64,000 nt of DNA from Clostridia bacterium (lineage in GTDB: Bacteria > Bacillota > Clostridia > Oscillospirales > Acutalibacteraceae), in assembly GCA_017521425.1 (NCBI GenBank), contig JAFXCQ010000007.1:1-64000 (forward strand). Reading direction: 5' to 3'. Positions 8,661 to 16,885 of this stretch are shown one piece after another. How positions within the stretch are numbered: the stretch's first letter is position 1; the number at the start of each line of letters is the position of its first letter. The translations under genes were made by a program, and so were the position numbers. The notes beneath the pieces were generated by a model that was given only the letters and a program-made list of their open reading frames with translations, had not been told where the DNA came from and made no database searches.

Positions 8661-9812
8661 TTATGCCGCTAATTGTAAAACAGGAAAATCTTCTTCGGTA
8701 AACCCTAAAATATACGCAATTCTTATAGGAATTTCGTAATTGTTTACTGTTTCACCATTTTTAATAAGCTTTTCTGAACCGTAAACTCTTAAAGGTACAT
8801 CCGCTTCGGAATGGTCGTCAGATGTAAATTCATATTCACCCTTGTCGTTTAAAGTAATTGCACCTGTTTCGTGGTCGGCGGTAACTATAACGAGTGTATT
8901 ACCATCTTTTTTTGCAAATTCAAGAGCAATTTTAATTGCCTTGTCAAATTCAGCCATAGATTCTGTCATATTTTCAGATTCATTATTATGTGAATGTTTA
9001 TCTATATGAGCACCTTCAACCATAAGGAAAAATCCGTTTTCGCCGTCATCAAGTAAATCAATTGCTTTTTCGGTCATTTGAGAAAGTGTCGGATTGTTTT
9101 CATCAGATTGGTTTAATGTCCAGAGGTCATTTGTGAATTGTGCAAAGCTTTTTGAACCATCTTCCAAAGCCATCATTTCGCTATATGTAGTAACATAATT
9201 ATATCCGTATTCATCTGCCATTTCTTTAGTAGCTACGCCATTTTCTGTACCCCATATAAGATTTATATCAGATTTGAACTGGTCTTCTGTAATATCTTCT
9301 GACTTATATCTTTCTGTAGCATGAGCAGAAAATGAAGCCGGTGTAGCACCAGAGGTTTCGTCGGTTGTAATTACTCCTGTGAGCATTTTATTATCGCGAC
9401 AAAGCTCGGTAATATTAATAGGATGAATAAAAACATCAAGAGGGTCAAGAAGATAAACTCCCACACCACTGTTATAAGTTCTTATACCACAAGAAAGTGC
9501 AGTACCGCCTGCGGCACTGTCAGTTACGTCATTTGTGAGTGAACGGGTTCTTGAAGAGCCTTGAATCATGAATGTATCAAGTGTAAGCTTCACATTTCTT
9601 TCGAGTTTTGTTTTTTCTAAATGGTTATAGCCCATACCATCACCAATAAGAAAAATTACGTTTTCAATATTTTCGTCAAAGTATTTGCCTGAATTTTCTG
9701 TTGTTGGTTCAATATATGCACCAATAGATACACCGAATGAAAGAATAGCACTCATTAAGGCAGCGGTAACCTTGCCCCAGCAAGAAGCGAAAAATGTGAA
9801 CATAATAATCAC
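8661..9812 (-). CDS. Alkaline phosphatase family protein, secreted
   Basis: A 383-residue member of the PhoA family. A hydrophobic N-terminal segment (about residues 14-32) acts as signal peptide or anchor. Motifs are in order: IGDGMG metal ligand (about 57-62), TDSAAGGTAL with the nucleophile serine, TDETSGATPASFSAHA, EGAHIDKHSHNN and TADHETGA. All core Zn/Mg ligands appear present. It hydrolyses phosphate monoesters outside the cell. It is shorter than PhoA of E. coli (about 450 residues), as is common in Bacillota. The RBS is AAGGGTGAT on the minus strand. No Pho box could be identified by eye. Confidence 0.9.
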   Translation of the reverse strand: MIIMFTFFASCWGKVTAALMSAILSFGVSIGAYIEPTTENSGKYFDENIENVIFLIGDGMGYNHLEKTKLERNVKLTLDTFMIQGSSRTRSLTNDVTDSAAGGTALSCGIRTYNSGVGVYLLDPLDVFIHPINITELCRDNKMLTGVITTDETSGATPASFSAHATERYKSEDITEDQFKSDINLIWGTENGVATKEMADEYGYNYVTTYSEMMALEDGSKSFAQFTNDLWTLNQSDENNPTLSQMTEKAIDLLDDGENGFFLMVEGAHIDKHSHNNESENMTESMAEFDKAIKIALEFAKKDGNTLVIVTADHETGAITLNDKGEYEFTSDDHSEADVPLRVYGSEKLIKNGETVNNYEIPIRIAYILGFTEEDFPVLQLAA

Positions 9813-9876
9813 CCTTTTTAAGAATTTATATTTTTATATTATAGCAAAATAATATATAAATCAAGTTAGTTTTGTA

Positions 9877-9905
9877 TTGATATGTACTACCGTTTGTTAT
9901 ATAAT
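9877..9905 (+). promoter_or_regulatory. Promoter upstream of the GH42 remnant
   Basis: TTGATA (9877-9882), 17-base spacer, TATAAT (9900-9905). It is followed by an intact RBS (AAAGGAG, 9924-9930) serving only a 27-codon remnant. It now probably drives the flavin reductase at 10063. Confidence 0.65.
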
Positions 9906-9937
9906 CACTTTGTATATACATTCAAAGGAGCATTTTT

Positions 9938-10021
9938 ATGGCAGACAAAATTTTTGATTACATAATTCATGGTGGTGACTATAACCCGGACCATGCTGAG
10001 TTAAGGGTTTGCAATTGCTAA
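9938..10021 (+). pseudogene. 5' remnant of a GH42-type beta-galactosidase
   Basis: A 27-codon reading frame with a good RBS begins MADKIFDYIIHGGDYNPDH. The GGDYNP motif is characteristic of the N-terminus of GH42 beta-galactosidases, where it normally continues QW. Here the frame leaves the family after the histidine (AELRVCNC) and stops at 10019-10021. The rest of the roughly 650-residue enzyme is absent. A deletion that fused the start of the gene to the flavin reductase leader is the simplest explanation. It may still be translated as a short peptide. Confidence 0.65.
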
Positions 10022-10062
10022 CGCAGTTCTACAATTTTTAATTCCTGAAAGGAGTTTTTAGT

Positions 10063-10623
10063 ATGAGAAAAAATTTCGGAAAAGATACTTCAGTTTACCC
10101 AATGCCCGTTTTTATTGTAGCGGCTTACGATAAAGACGGAAAGCCAAATTGTATGAATGCCGCCTGGGGCGGTATTTATGACACAAATCAGGTTATGGTT
10201 TGTATTTCTGAAGGTCACAAAACAACAAAAAACATTTTAGAAACAAAGGCTTTTACAGTTAATATTGCAGATGCAAGTCATGTTGTGGAAGCTGACTATG
10301 TTGGTATTGCGTCTGGCAATAAAGAGCCTGACAAAATGCAAAAAGCAGGGTTTACTGTAACAAAATCTGAGTTTGTAAATGCACCGATTATAAATGAGTT
10401 ACCTATGTCAGTAGAATGTAATTTATTAAAGTTCAACGAAGATGGTATTTGTATTGGCGAAATTGTAAATGTTTCTGCTGATGAAAGTGTTTTAGGTGAT
10501 GACGGAAAAATTGACCCACAAAAAGTACAGGCAATTACATTTGACCCTATCCATAACACATATATTAAATTAGGCGAAAAAGTAGGTAATGCTTTTTCAG
10601 ATGGTAAAAAATTAAATGGTTAA
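10063..10623 (+). CDS. Flavin reductase-like FMN-binding protein (flavoredoxin type)
   Basis: A 186-residue split-barrel protein. It opens with YPMPVFIVAAYDKDGKPN, then NAAWGGIYD and VMVCISEGHKTTKNILETK, the FMN-phosphate-binding HKTxxNI segment seen in flavoredoxins. It probably binds FMN and transfers electrons in the cytoplasm. The RBS GAAAGGAG sits 8 bases before ATG 10063. It overlaps the TraX-like gene by 8 bases. The only promoter seen upstream belongs to the GH42 remnant. Confidence 0.85.
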   Translation: MRKNFGKDTSVYPMPVFIVAAYDKDGKPNCMNAAWGGIYDTNQVMVCISEGHKTTKNILETKAFTVNIADASHVVEADYVGIASGNKEPDKMQKAGFTVTKSEFVNAPIINELPMSVECNLLKFNEDGICIGEIVNVSADESVLGDDGKIDPQKVQAITFDPIHNTYIKLGEKVGNAFSDGKKLNG

Positions 10624-11308
10624 AAAATTTGGCCTTACAAACAATCAACTTAAAATAATTGCAATGGTGTCAATGCTTTTTGACCACGTTGGCAAAGAAC
10701 TTCTGCCACAATATCCAATTTTACAGATAATAGGCAGACTTGCTTTCCCCATTTTTGCATATATGATTGCAGAAGGATGCTTTTATACCAAAAATAAAAT
10801 CAAGTATTTCCTTAGTATATTTATTTTGGGCACAGGATGCCAGATTGTTTATACAGTGGCAGAGCATTCGTTTTATCAGAATGTTTTAATTACCTTTTCT
10901 TTGTCAATTGCTCTTATATTCAGTCTGGAAAATTTCAGAATTAAAAGAAAAAAATTATCTGGAATTATTTTATTTTTTACTGTCTTAATTGTTTCAATAT
11001 TAACAATAGTGTTGCCGTTGTCTTTAGAAGAATATGGTTTTCAGATAGATTACGGTATTTACGGTGTGCTTTTACCAGTTGCAGTTTTTTATGGTAAAGA
11101 CAAAGAACGAAAACTTGTTTACACTACTGGTGTGCTTGCATTATTAGCGCACAGTTTTGGCGGTGGAATACAATGGTTTTCACTTCTTTCGGTACCGATT
11201 TTAGCTTTGTATAATCAAAAACGCGGTAAATATAACATAAAACCGTTGTTTTACATTTTTTACCCTGCACATTTGATTGTGATATATTTAATTTCGCTTG
11301 TTTTGTAA
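10616..11308 (+). CDS. TraX-family integral membrane protein
   Basis: A 230-residue polytopic protein with about seven hydrophobic segments. The start, LTNNQLKIIAMVSMLFDHVG, and the following GRLAFPIFAYMIAEG are signature TraX motifs. TraX acetylates F pilin in Enterobacteria; chromosomal homologues in Clostridia are thought to be membrane acyltransferases with unknown targets. No conjugation genes are nearby, so a role in envelope modification is more likely. It overlaps the flavin reductase stop by 8 bases. Confidence 0.85.
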   Translation: MVKKFGLTNNQLKIIAMVSMLFDHVGKELLPQYPILQIIGRLAFPIFAYMIAEGCFYTKNKIKYFLSIFILGTGCQIVYTVAEHSFYQNVLITFSLSIALIFSLENFRIKRKKLSGIILFFTVLIVSILTIVLPLSLEEYGFQIDYGIYGVLLPVAVFYGKDKERKLVYTTGVLALLAHSFGGGIQWFSLLSVPILALYNQKRGKYNIKPLFYIFYPAHLIVIYLISLVL

Positions 11309-11325
11309 ATCAAGGAGATGTTCTT

Positions 11326-11898
11326 ATGAAAAAAATACTTTCATTTTTATTAGTTATTATTATATCAGTCTGTGTTTTCTCATCTTGCTCAAATGGTGAT
11401 AATAAACCAAATTCACCAACAGAAAACATTACAGAAACAAAACAAAATACAGAGACAGTAACAATTTCTTCACGCAATAATCAGGAGCCACTTGAAATTA
11501 CTTACGATAAACAGGTTTTATATACTGACGAAGTGTACTCGAGTGAAGTTCGTTTTTGGGTTTCAGATGCTATTTTAACTAAACACTCGCAAAGTGAATT
11601 ATGGTTAGAAAATGCAAGCAGAAATTTTTCTGTCGCATTTATTTCAGATATAACTGCTACGGAAGATTATAACGCAACTTTAGGTGATGCGAGTGTTGTA
11701 ATAAAATTCACACAGTTAGAAAAATGTGTTTTGGACAACGGAAATATGATTTATTATTTTGACGAATCGTGGTACGATGAGTTCAAAACAAGATATTGCT
11801 ATTATGAAAAAGATGGCGATTTAATAAAGTTTACATTTAAAGAACAAATAAGTGATGAACACATAAGTTTTATTTTAAGTCTTTTTGAATTCAAATAA
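11326..11898 (+). CDS. Predicted lipoprotein of unknown function
   Basis: A 190-residue protein with a lipoprotein signal: a positive start, the hydrophobic core LSFLLVIIISVCVF and a lipobox-like SSCS with Cys near residue 24. A Thr/Asn/Glu-rich tether follows, then a beta-rich domain of about 130 residues. No family is recognised. The RBS AAGGAGATG precedes ATG 11326. It sits between the TraX-like and peptidase genes on the same strand with gaps under 30 bases, so it is likely co-transcribed. Confidence 0.7.
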   Translation: MKKILSFLLVIIISVCVFSSCSNGDNKPNSPTENITETKQNTETVTISSRNNQEPLEITYDKQVLYTDEVYSSEVRFWVSDAILTKHSQSELWLENASRNFSVAFISDITATEDYNATLGDASVVIKFTQLEKCVLDNGNMIYYFDESWYDEFKTRYCYYEKDGDLIKFTFKEQISDEHISFILSLFEFK

Positions 11899-11927
11899 TT
11901 TTTGAGTACTATTTTAGTGGTGATAAA

Positions 11928-13361
11928 ATGAAAGAAGTTTTTATTTGTTTACTTATTCTGTTTGTGTTTTTTATAATGATTTTAATTTTTAATGCATTAA
12001 GAGTAAAACTTACTGCACGAAAGTTAGCAAAAAGAGAAGAACACAAAACAGAATCAGAACAAAAAGAATATGCCGAAAAACTTGGCAAAATGATAAGGTG
12101 CGAAACTGTATCAAATAGTGAAGGTTATGATGATACAGAATTTAAAAAGCTTCGCGGGGTAGTAGAAAAATTATTCCCGACAGTACACGAAAGAGCAGAA
12201 AAAATGACTTTTTCTGATGATTGCTGGGTTTATAAAATAAAAGGCAAAGACGAAAACAGAAATATAATGATAATGAGCCACCACGATGTTGTAGCGGCAA
12301 CAGGCGAGTGGAGTCACCCTGGTTTTTGTGGTGAGATTTTTGACAGTGCTTTGTGGGGTAGAGGAACAGTTGACACAAAAACACCACTTTTTGCAGAATT
12401 TCAGGCACTTGAAGAATTGTTAAGCGAAGGTTTTATTCCTGAATGTAATGTTTATTTAGGTTCTTCTCATAATGAGGAAATTGGCGGTGACGGAATTCCC
12501 GAAGCACTTAAATATTTTAAGGAAAACAACATAACCTTTGAAACTGTTCTTGACGAGGGCGGTGCTATTATTTCGCCACCATTACCTGGTATTAAAACAA
12601 ATTGTGCCATGATGGCAGTTCACGAAAAGGGCAGATATACCCTTAATTGCTATGCAAAAGATGGGAGTGGTCACAAAGGTCTTGCGGCAAACAGTAATAC
12701 TCCGGTTGCAAGAATGTCTGCATTTATTACAGAAGTAAATACTAAAAATATTTTTATAAAAAGACTTTACCCCGAAGTAAAATCAATGTTTACACATCTT
12801 TGTCCTTACACACCATTTGTTATGACAATTCTTTTTTCAAATCTCTGGTGTTTTGGTGGTCTTTTAAAAACGGTTATGCCAAAATTAAATGCACAGGCAG
12901 GTTCAATGGTTGGTACAACCTGTTCATTTAATGAAATAAGTACAAATAAAGAAGAAAAATATTGTCATTCAAAAGCATTTATAAGATGCGTAAATGACAA
13001 GGATTTAGAAGAAGATTTAAAGGAAATAGAAAAAATAGCAAAAAAATATGATATAGAATTAGTCCCTGCAGAAAATAACGAGTATTTTAAACCAGCAAAG
13101 TTAAATCACAAAGCATTTGACTTTACAAAAAAATGTATAAATGATATTTTCCCCGATGTTATTCCTGCACCGTATATTTTACCTGCAGGTACAGACGCAA
13201 GACATCTCTCGGGAATATGTGATTGTGTAATTCGTTTTGCACCGATAGAAATGAATGACCAACAATTTGCATCAGTACATAGCGAAAATGAAAATATGTC
13301 ATTGAGTGCAATAGCAAATTGCGTTGTATTTTATAAACATTATTTAAAAAATTATAAATAA
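11928..13361 (+). CDS. M20 family metallopeptidase (PM20D1/carboxypeptidase-like)
   Basis: A 477-residue protein with one N-terminal membrane helix (about 3-24) and an M20 catalytic core. Visible motifs are MSHHDVV (Zn ligand, about 122), GRGTVDTK (bridging Asp), SSHNEEIGGDG (catalytic and ligand Glu), DEGGAI and the late TDARHLSG ligand. PM20D1-type enzymes cleave or condense N-acyl amino acids; bacterial homologues act as di- or carboxypeptidases. The membrane anchor suggests action at the cell surface or membrane face. It starts 29 bases after the lipoprotein gene. Confidence 0.85.
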   Translation: MKEVFICLLILFVFFIMILIFNALRVKLTARKLAKREEHKTESEQKEYAEKLGKMIRCETVSNSEGYDDTEFKKLRGVVEKLFPTVHERAEKMTFSDDCWVYKIKGKDENRNIMIMSHHDVVAATGEWSHPGFCGEIFDSALWGRGTVDTKTPLFAEFQALEELLSEGFIPECNVYLGSSHNEEIGGDGIPEALKYFKENNITFETVLDEGGAIISPPLPGIKTNCAMMAVHEKGRYTLNCYAKDGSGHKGLAANSNTPVARMSAFITEVNTKNIFIKRLYPEVKSMFTHLCPYTPFVMTILFSNLWCFGGLLKTVMPKLNAQAGSMVGTTCSFNEISTNKEEKYCHSKAFIRCVNDKDLEEDLKEIEKIAKKYDIELVPAENNEYFKPAKLNHKAFDFTKKCINDIFPDVIPAPYILPAGTDARHLSGICDCVIRFAPIEMNDQQFASVHSENENMSLSAIANCVVFYKHYLKNYK

Positions 13362-13376
13362 GAGAGAATTTTAATT

Positions 13377-15026
13377 ATGGGTGAAAAAATAAAACAAGCA
13401 ATAGGAATCGAGGGTACTTTTAAAGAAACTGTATGGCCTATGATTCAGTATTGCTTTGCCAACATTTTTATGGGTGGCGGAGGCTACATTATAAGTATGT
13501 ATTTCACAATATTCTTAACGAATGTTGTCGGAATGGAACTCAGATACGCAACATTTATTATGATGATTGCAACTGTCTGGGACGGTGTAAATGACCCTAT
13601 TATGGGTCTCATTACAGATAGAACGCGTTCAAAATACGGAAGGCACAGAAGATATTTACTTTTAAGTATTCCACCTCTTATTGTGTCTTACATAATGCTC
13701 TGGAACTCTTTTGGTATTGATGGTAAAGAGCACCCGACTATTGCAGTTTGTTATTATGCATTTGCGTACATTCTTTATAAAACTGCTTACACTATGGTAG
13801 ATGTTCCACACACCGCAATGTTACCTACATTGGCACCAGAATACAACAAAAGAACACAGTACACATCTGTAAGTTATATTTTTAACTCTGTTGGTATGGT
13901 ACCATCATATATTATTCTTTTAATATTCTTATCAATTTTCGGTTCATCAGACGGTCTTTCTAAGACATCAAAAATGCCATTTTTATTGACAGGTATTGTA
14001 CTTGCAATTGTTTATGCGTGTTCAATATTTGCTACCTTTAAAACTTGTAAAGAACCAAGCTCTTTAGATGAAGAATTACCACCACTTGATATTAAATTTG
14101 CAATAAATGAATATATTCAGGTGTTCAGAAATAAATCATTCCGCGATTATTTTGCAATGTCTTTTTTCTGGCAGATGGCTCGTAGTTTCTTTTCAACAAC
14201 CAATGTTTATTATATAACATATCTTGCAAATCTTTATAAATATTACCCGACCTTCAATGCGTTTGCGGGTGTGTTTGAAACACTTGCTTTCCCGCTTAAC
14301 TACGCACTTACTATAAAAAAAGGTAAGAGCAAATGTGGTGCAGTTGTTACTCCATTTATGATTATAGGGCTACTTATTGCTCTCTTTGTAAAACCTGTAA
14401 CACCAGGCGGCAGTGTAACACTTACACTTGTGCTTATGATTTTAGGTGGTGCGGTGCTTTATCCGTTTGGTATGAGTGGTTTAGGCTTTGTAAGCAACAA
14501 TGTTTTACCGGATTTAACTGATGTTGACGAGCTTATTACAGGTAGACGTCGAGAGGGTGTTATTGGTACATTTAACACTATGGTAAAACAGGTTACCGGC
14601 GGTATTATGACATTTTTAGTTGGTACACTTTTAAATGCATTTGGACTTGTAACAGGTAACGAGGGTGTTTACATTGAGCAGACAGAAACTGCGTTGTGGG
14701 GTATAAGAATATGCGTTTCAATTCTTCCCGCAATTAGTGCTATAATTGCCTACTTGTTATTAAAGCGTTTTAAAATGACAAAAGATGATCACACAATGAT
14801 AAGAGCCGCTATTGCAACAAAGCATAAATACGGCACAGTTACACTTTCTGAATATGAAAGAGAACGTTGTGAGCTTCTTTCGGGTTATAAATTAGAAAAA
14901 ACATGGCTTGGTACTTATGAGAGTGAAGCGGAAATTCATACTTTAGATAAAGATGAAAACGGAAATTACTTAATTCTTATAGAGCAAGAAGCTAAGTTAA
15001 AAAAACAATTAGCGGAGGCAGAGTAA
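13377..15026 (+). CDS. GPH-family sugar:cation symporter (MelB-like MFS)
   Basis: A 549-residue, roughly 12-helix transporter. The signature DGVNDPIMGLITDRTR after helix 2 matches the MelB/GPH cation- and sugar-binding Asp motif, followed by KYGRHRRYLL. A late cytoplasmic loop DLTDVDELITGRRREG is also family-typical. A C-terminal cytoplasmic tail of about 80 residues is longer than usual. It likely imports oligosaccharide or glycoside with Na+ or H+. The MelA-type GH4 lies 1.9 kb downstream and the GHL6 gene upstream, so galactosides or related sugars are plausible. Its stop shares one base with the next start. Confidence 0.88.
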   Translation: MGEKIKQAIGIEGTFKETVWPMIQYCFANIFMGGGGYIISMYFTIFLTNVVGMELRYATFIMMIATVWDGVNDPIMGLITDRTRSKYGRHRRYLLLSIPPLIVSYIMLWNSFGIDGKEHPTIAVCYYAFAYILYKTAYTMVDVPHTAMLPTLAPEYNKRTQYTSVSYIFNSVGMVPSYIILLIFLSIFGSSDGLSKTSKMPFLLTGIVLAIVYACSIFATFKTCKEPSSLDEELPPLDIKFAINEYIQVFRNKSFRDYFAMSFFWQMARSFFSTTNVYYITYLANLYKYYPTFNAFAGVFETLAFPLNYALTIKKGKSKCGAVVTPFMIIGLLIALFVKPVTPGGSVTLTLVLMILGGAVLYPFGMSGLGFVSNNVLPDLTDVDELITGRRREGVIGTFNTMVKQVTGGIMTFLVGTLLNAFGLVTGNEGVYIEQTETALWGIRICVSILPAISAIIAYLLLKRFKMTKDDHTMIRAAIATKHKYGTVTLSEYERERCELLSGYKLEKTWLGTYESEAEIHTLDKDENGNYLILIEQEAKLKKQLAEAE

Positions 15027-15511
15027 TGGAAAAAATAGATATTACAGTAAATACACCGGCACGAAAATACAGTAAATTACAAACCATTTTGTTTTATATT
15101 GTTCAATGGACATGGGGGCTTCCCGTAAACATTGTTGGTGGTATTGCATATTTAATCTGCACTAAAGTTTTAAAACGCCCACACAGTAAATTTGGCTTTT
15201 CAAATATTGTATATCTGCCTTGGAAATCGGGCGGTCTTTCAATGGGACTTTTTATATTTATGAAAGACCATCACGAAAAAGAAGAGTGGATTTATAACAC
15301 ACGAATTCACGAATATGGTCACACATGGCAATGCCTTCTTTTAGGTCCGCTTTACTACATAGTTGTTGCAATTCCGTCTGTAATCTGGTGTAATTTTTTT
15401 GAAGGCTACAGAAAAAAGAATAACGTTTCATACTATAAGCTTTATTGCGAAAGCTGGGCAAATTCATTCGGGGAAAAATTTACAGGATTAAAAAGAGTTA
15501 AGGACAAATAA
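15026..15511 (+). CDS. Membrane protein with HExxH motif, unknown
   Basis: A 161-residue protein with two hydrophobic regions (about 25-48 and 105-122). Between them lies RIHEYGHTWQ with a perfect HExxH at residues 95-99, as in zincin metalloproteases. A possible third ligand lies in the C-terminal YCESWANSFGEKF. The EYGHT.Q..LLGPLYY..VAIPS pattern resembles an uncharacterised family of small membrane proteins. Proteolysis is inferred from the motif only. The ATG uses the last base of the upstream TAA (taATG), so it is translationally linked to the sugar symporter. Confidence 0.65.
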   Translation: MEKIDITVNTPARKYSKLQTILFYIVQWTWGLPVNIVGGIAYLICTKVLKRPHSKFGFSNIVYLPWKSGGLSMGLFIFMKDHHEKEEWIYNTRIHEYGHTWQCLLLGPLYYIVVAIPSVIWCNFFEGYRKKNNVSYYKLYCESWANSFGEKFTGLKRVKDK

Positions 15512-15520
15512 GGTGATTAT

Positions 15521-16675
15521 ATGAAAAGTTTTAAAAGAATCGTTGTTTCATTATTATCATTATTTGCAGGTTTATTTATTGTTCTTCTTGGTATTTTTAT
15601 TGTTGCAATTATTTCTAATGTTAATGTTATAGATGAAAACATTAAATTTCAAGAAGAGCATCTTGAATATTTAGAAACAGAATATTATAAAAACTACACC
15701 CCTAAAAAAGAAAGTGATTTATCGGATTTTGATTTAGAAAAAGCAATAGAAGATGGTGTAAAGCTTAACGAAATTGCTATTTTAGGTACACACAACAGCT
15801 ACCAGAGACTTGCAACTGCAGAAACCCGTTTTGCAATGAATATAGTTGATACTATAACACTTAAAAAGTTTGGACTTAATACATTCGATTTCGAAATGGA
15901 TACATTAACTGAACAACTCGAAATGGGTATAAGAAATGTTGAAATTGACATTGAAACACTCGACAAGAATAATAAAATAGAATTCAAGGTAACACACAAT
16001 TCGTTAATTGATAATGCTTCGAGTGCGTACGATTTTGAGAAAGCATTACAAGAAATAAAAATGTGGTCAGACAATAACCCAGAGCATATTCCTGTAATTA
16101 TAATTGTTGAGCCAAAAAGCTTTGTTATTGAAATAAACGGAATGAAAAAATTCTCATTGGAGTATGCAAAAGAACTCGACAAAATTGTTGAAAACACATT
16201 AGGTGACTCTGTTTTAACACCGAAAGATATGTTAAGAGATTACAAGTCCTTCAAAGAAATGCGTGAAAATGATGACTGGATTAGTTTAAAAGAAGCAAGA
16301 GGCAAAATCTTGGTTTTACTTCACGATTGCGATGTTACAGAAAGCTACATAGCATTAGATGAAAGCATTAAAACACAGAAAATGTTTCCAATGCTTCGCT
16401 ACGATGACAGAAATGAAACTTATACTTCATTCATTTTAGAAAACGATGCGTGGCGTGCAGCCGAACGAAAAGCAGAAAATATTGACGAAAGCAATTTAAT
16501 AGTTAGAACCCGTGCAGATGTTTACCCTGAGTACAGCGATGAGCGTTACGAGGTAATTGAGACTTGCGGCTCTCAGATTATAACAACAGATTTCCCCGAA
16601 AAAGTGAATGAAAATGAAGAGCACGTGTATTCGTTTGAGGGGAAGAAGGTTAAGTTGTCAGGAAATAGGAATTAG
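15521..16675 (+). CDS. PI-PLC-like Ca-dependent phosphodiesterase, membrane-anchored
   Basis: A 384-residue protein with an N-terminal membrane helix (about 10-34). The extracellular domain carries AILGTHNSYQ, a catalytic His of the PI-PLC TIM barrel. It also has GIRNVEIDIE (metal and substrate acidic residues), KVTHNS (second His) and VIIIVEPK. This order matches the Ca-dependent phosphoinositide phospholipase C (PI-PLC-C1) group. It may cleave inositol or glycerophospholipids at the cell surface. It is the last gene of the 10063-16675 same-strand run and ends in a palindromic repeat. Confidence 0.8.
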   Translation: MKSFKRIVVSLLSLFAGLFIVLLGIFIVAIISNVNVIDENIKFQEEHLEYLETEYYKNYTPKKESDLSDFDLEKAIEDGVKLNEIAILGTHNSYQRLATAETRFAMNIVDTITLKKFGLNTFDFEMDTLTEQLEMGIRNVEIDIETLDKNNKIEFKVTHNSLIDNASSAYDFEKALQEIKMWSDNNPEHIPVIIIVEPKSFVIEINGMKKFSLEYAKELDKIVENTLGDSVLTPKDMLRDYKSFKEMRENDDWISLKEARGKILVLLHDCDVTESYIALDESIKTQKMFPMLRYDDRNETYTSFILENDAWRAAERKAENIDESNLIVRTRADVYPEYSDERYEVIETCGSQIITTDFPEKVNENEEHVYSFEGKKVKLSGNRN

Positions 16676-16809
16676 GAAGTAGGAATTAGGTGTTATAGAA
16701 ACAAATTCATCCTATCATTTTTAGTTGATACTAAAACCAACTCTAAATGATAGGATGTTTTCATTCGTTGCGAAGCTCTATTTCCTACTTCCTATTTCCT
16801 AATTCCTAA
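16667..16809. repeat. Dispersed palindromic element, copy 1 (nested inverted repeats)
   Basis: The inner arms ATCCTATCATTT (16709-16720) and AAATGATAGGAT (16745-16756) are perfect complements, extended by AGTTG/CAACT. Outer arms, aggaattaggaagtaggaa (from 16673) and ttcctatttcctaattcct (from 16788), also pair. The inner core recurs at 18261, 46206, 48371 and 63340. The element can terminate transcription after the PI-PLC gene, but its size and dispersal suggest a MITE-like repeat. Confidence 0.85.
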
Positions 16810-16822
16810 CCCCTGAATTTCC

Positions 16823-16851
16823 TTGACATTCCCAACCATTTATTGTAATCT
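16823..16851 (+). promoter_or_regulatory. Promoter of the GH4 gene
   Basis: TTGACA (16823-16828), 17-base spacer, TAATCT (16846-16851). It lies 35 bases upstream of ATG 16886, whose RBS is AGGAGGT. Confidence 0.7.
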
Positions 16852-16885
16852 TAAATTATCTGAAAATGCCAGGAGGTAGTAATCT

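Noticed and set aside
12142-12408. 88-codon minus-strand frame inside the M20 peptidase gene
   Set aside because: Antisense of a conserved peptidase region; no RBS and no recognisable motif.
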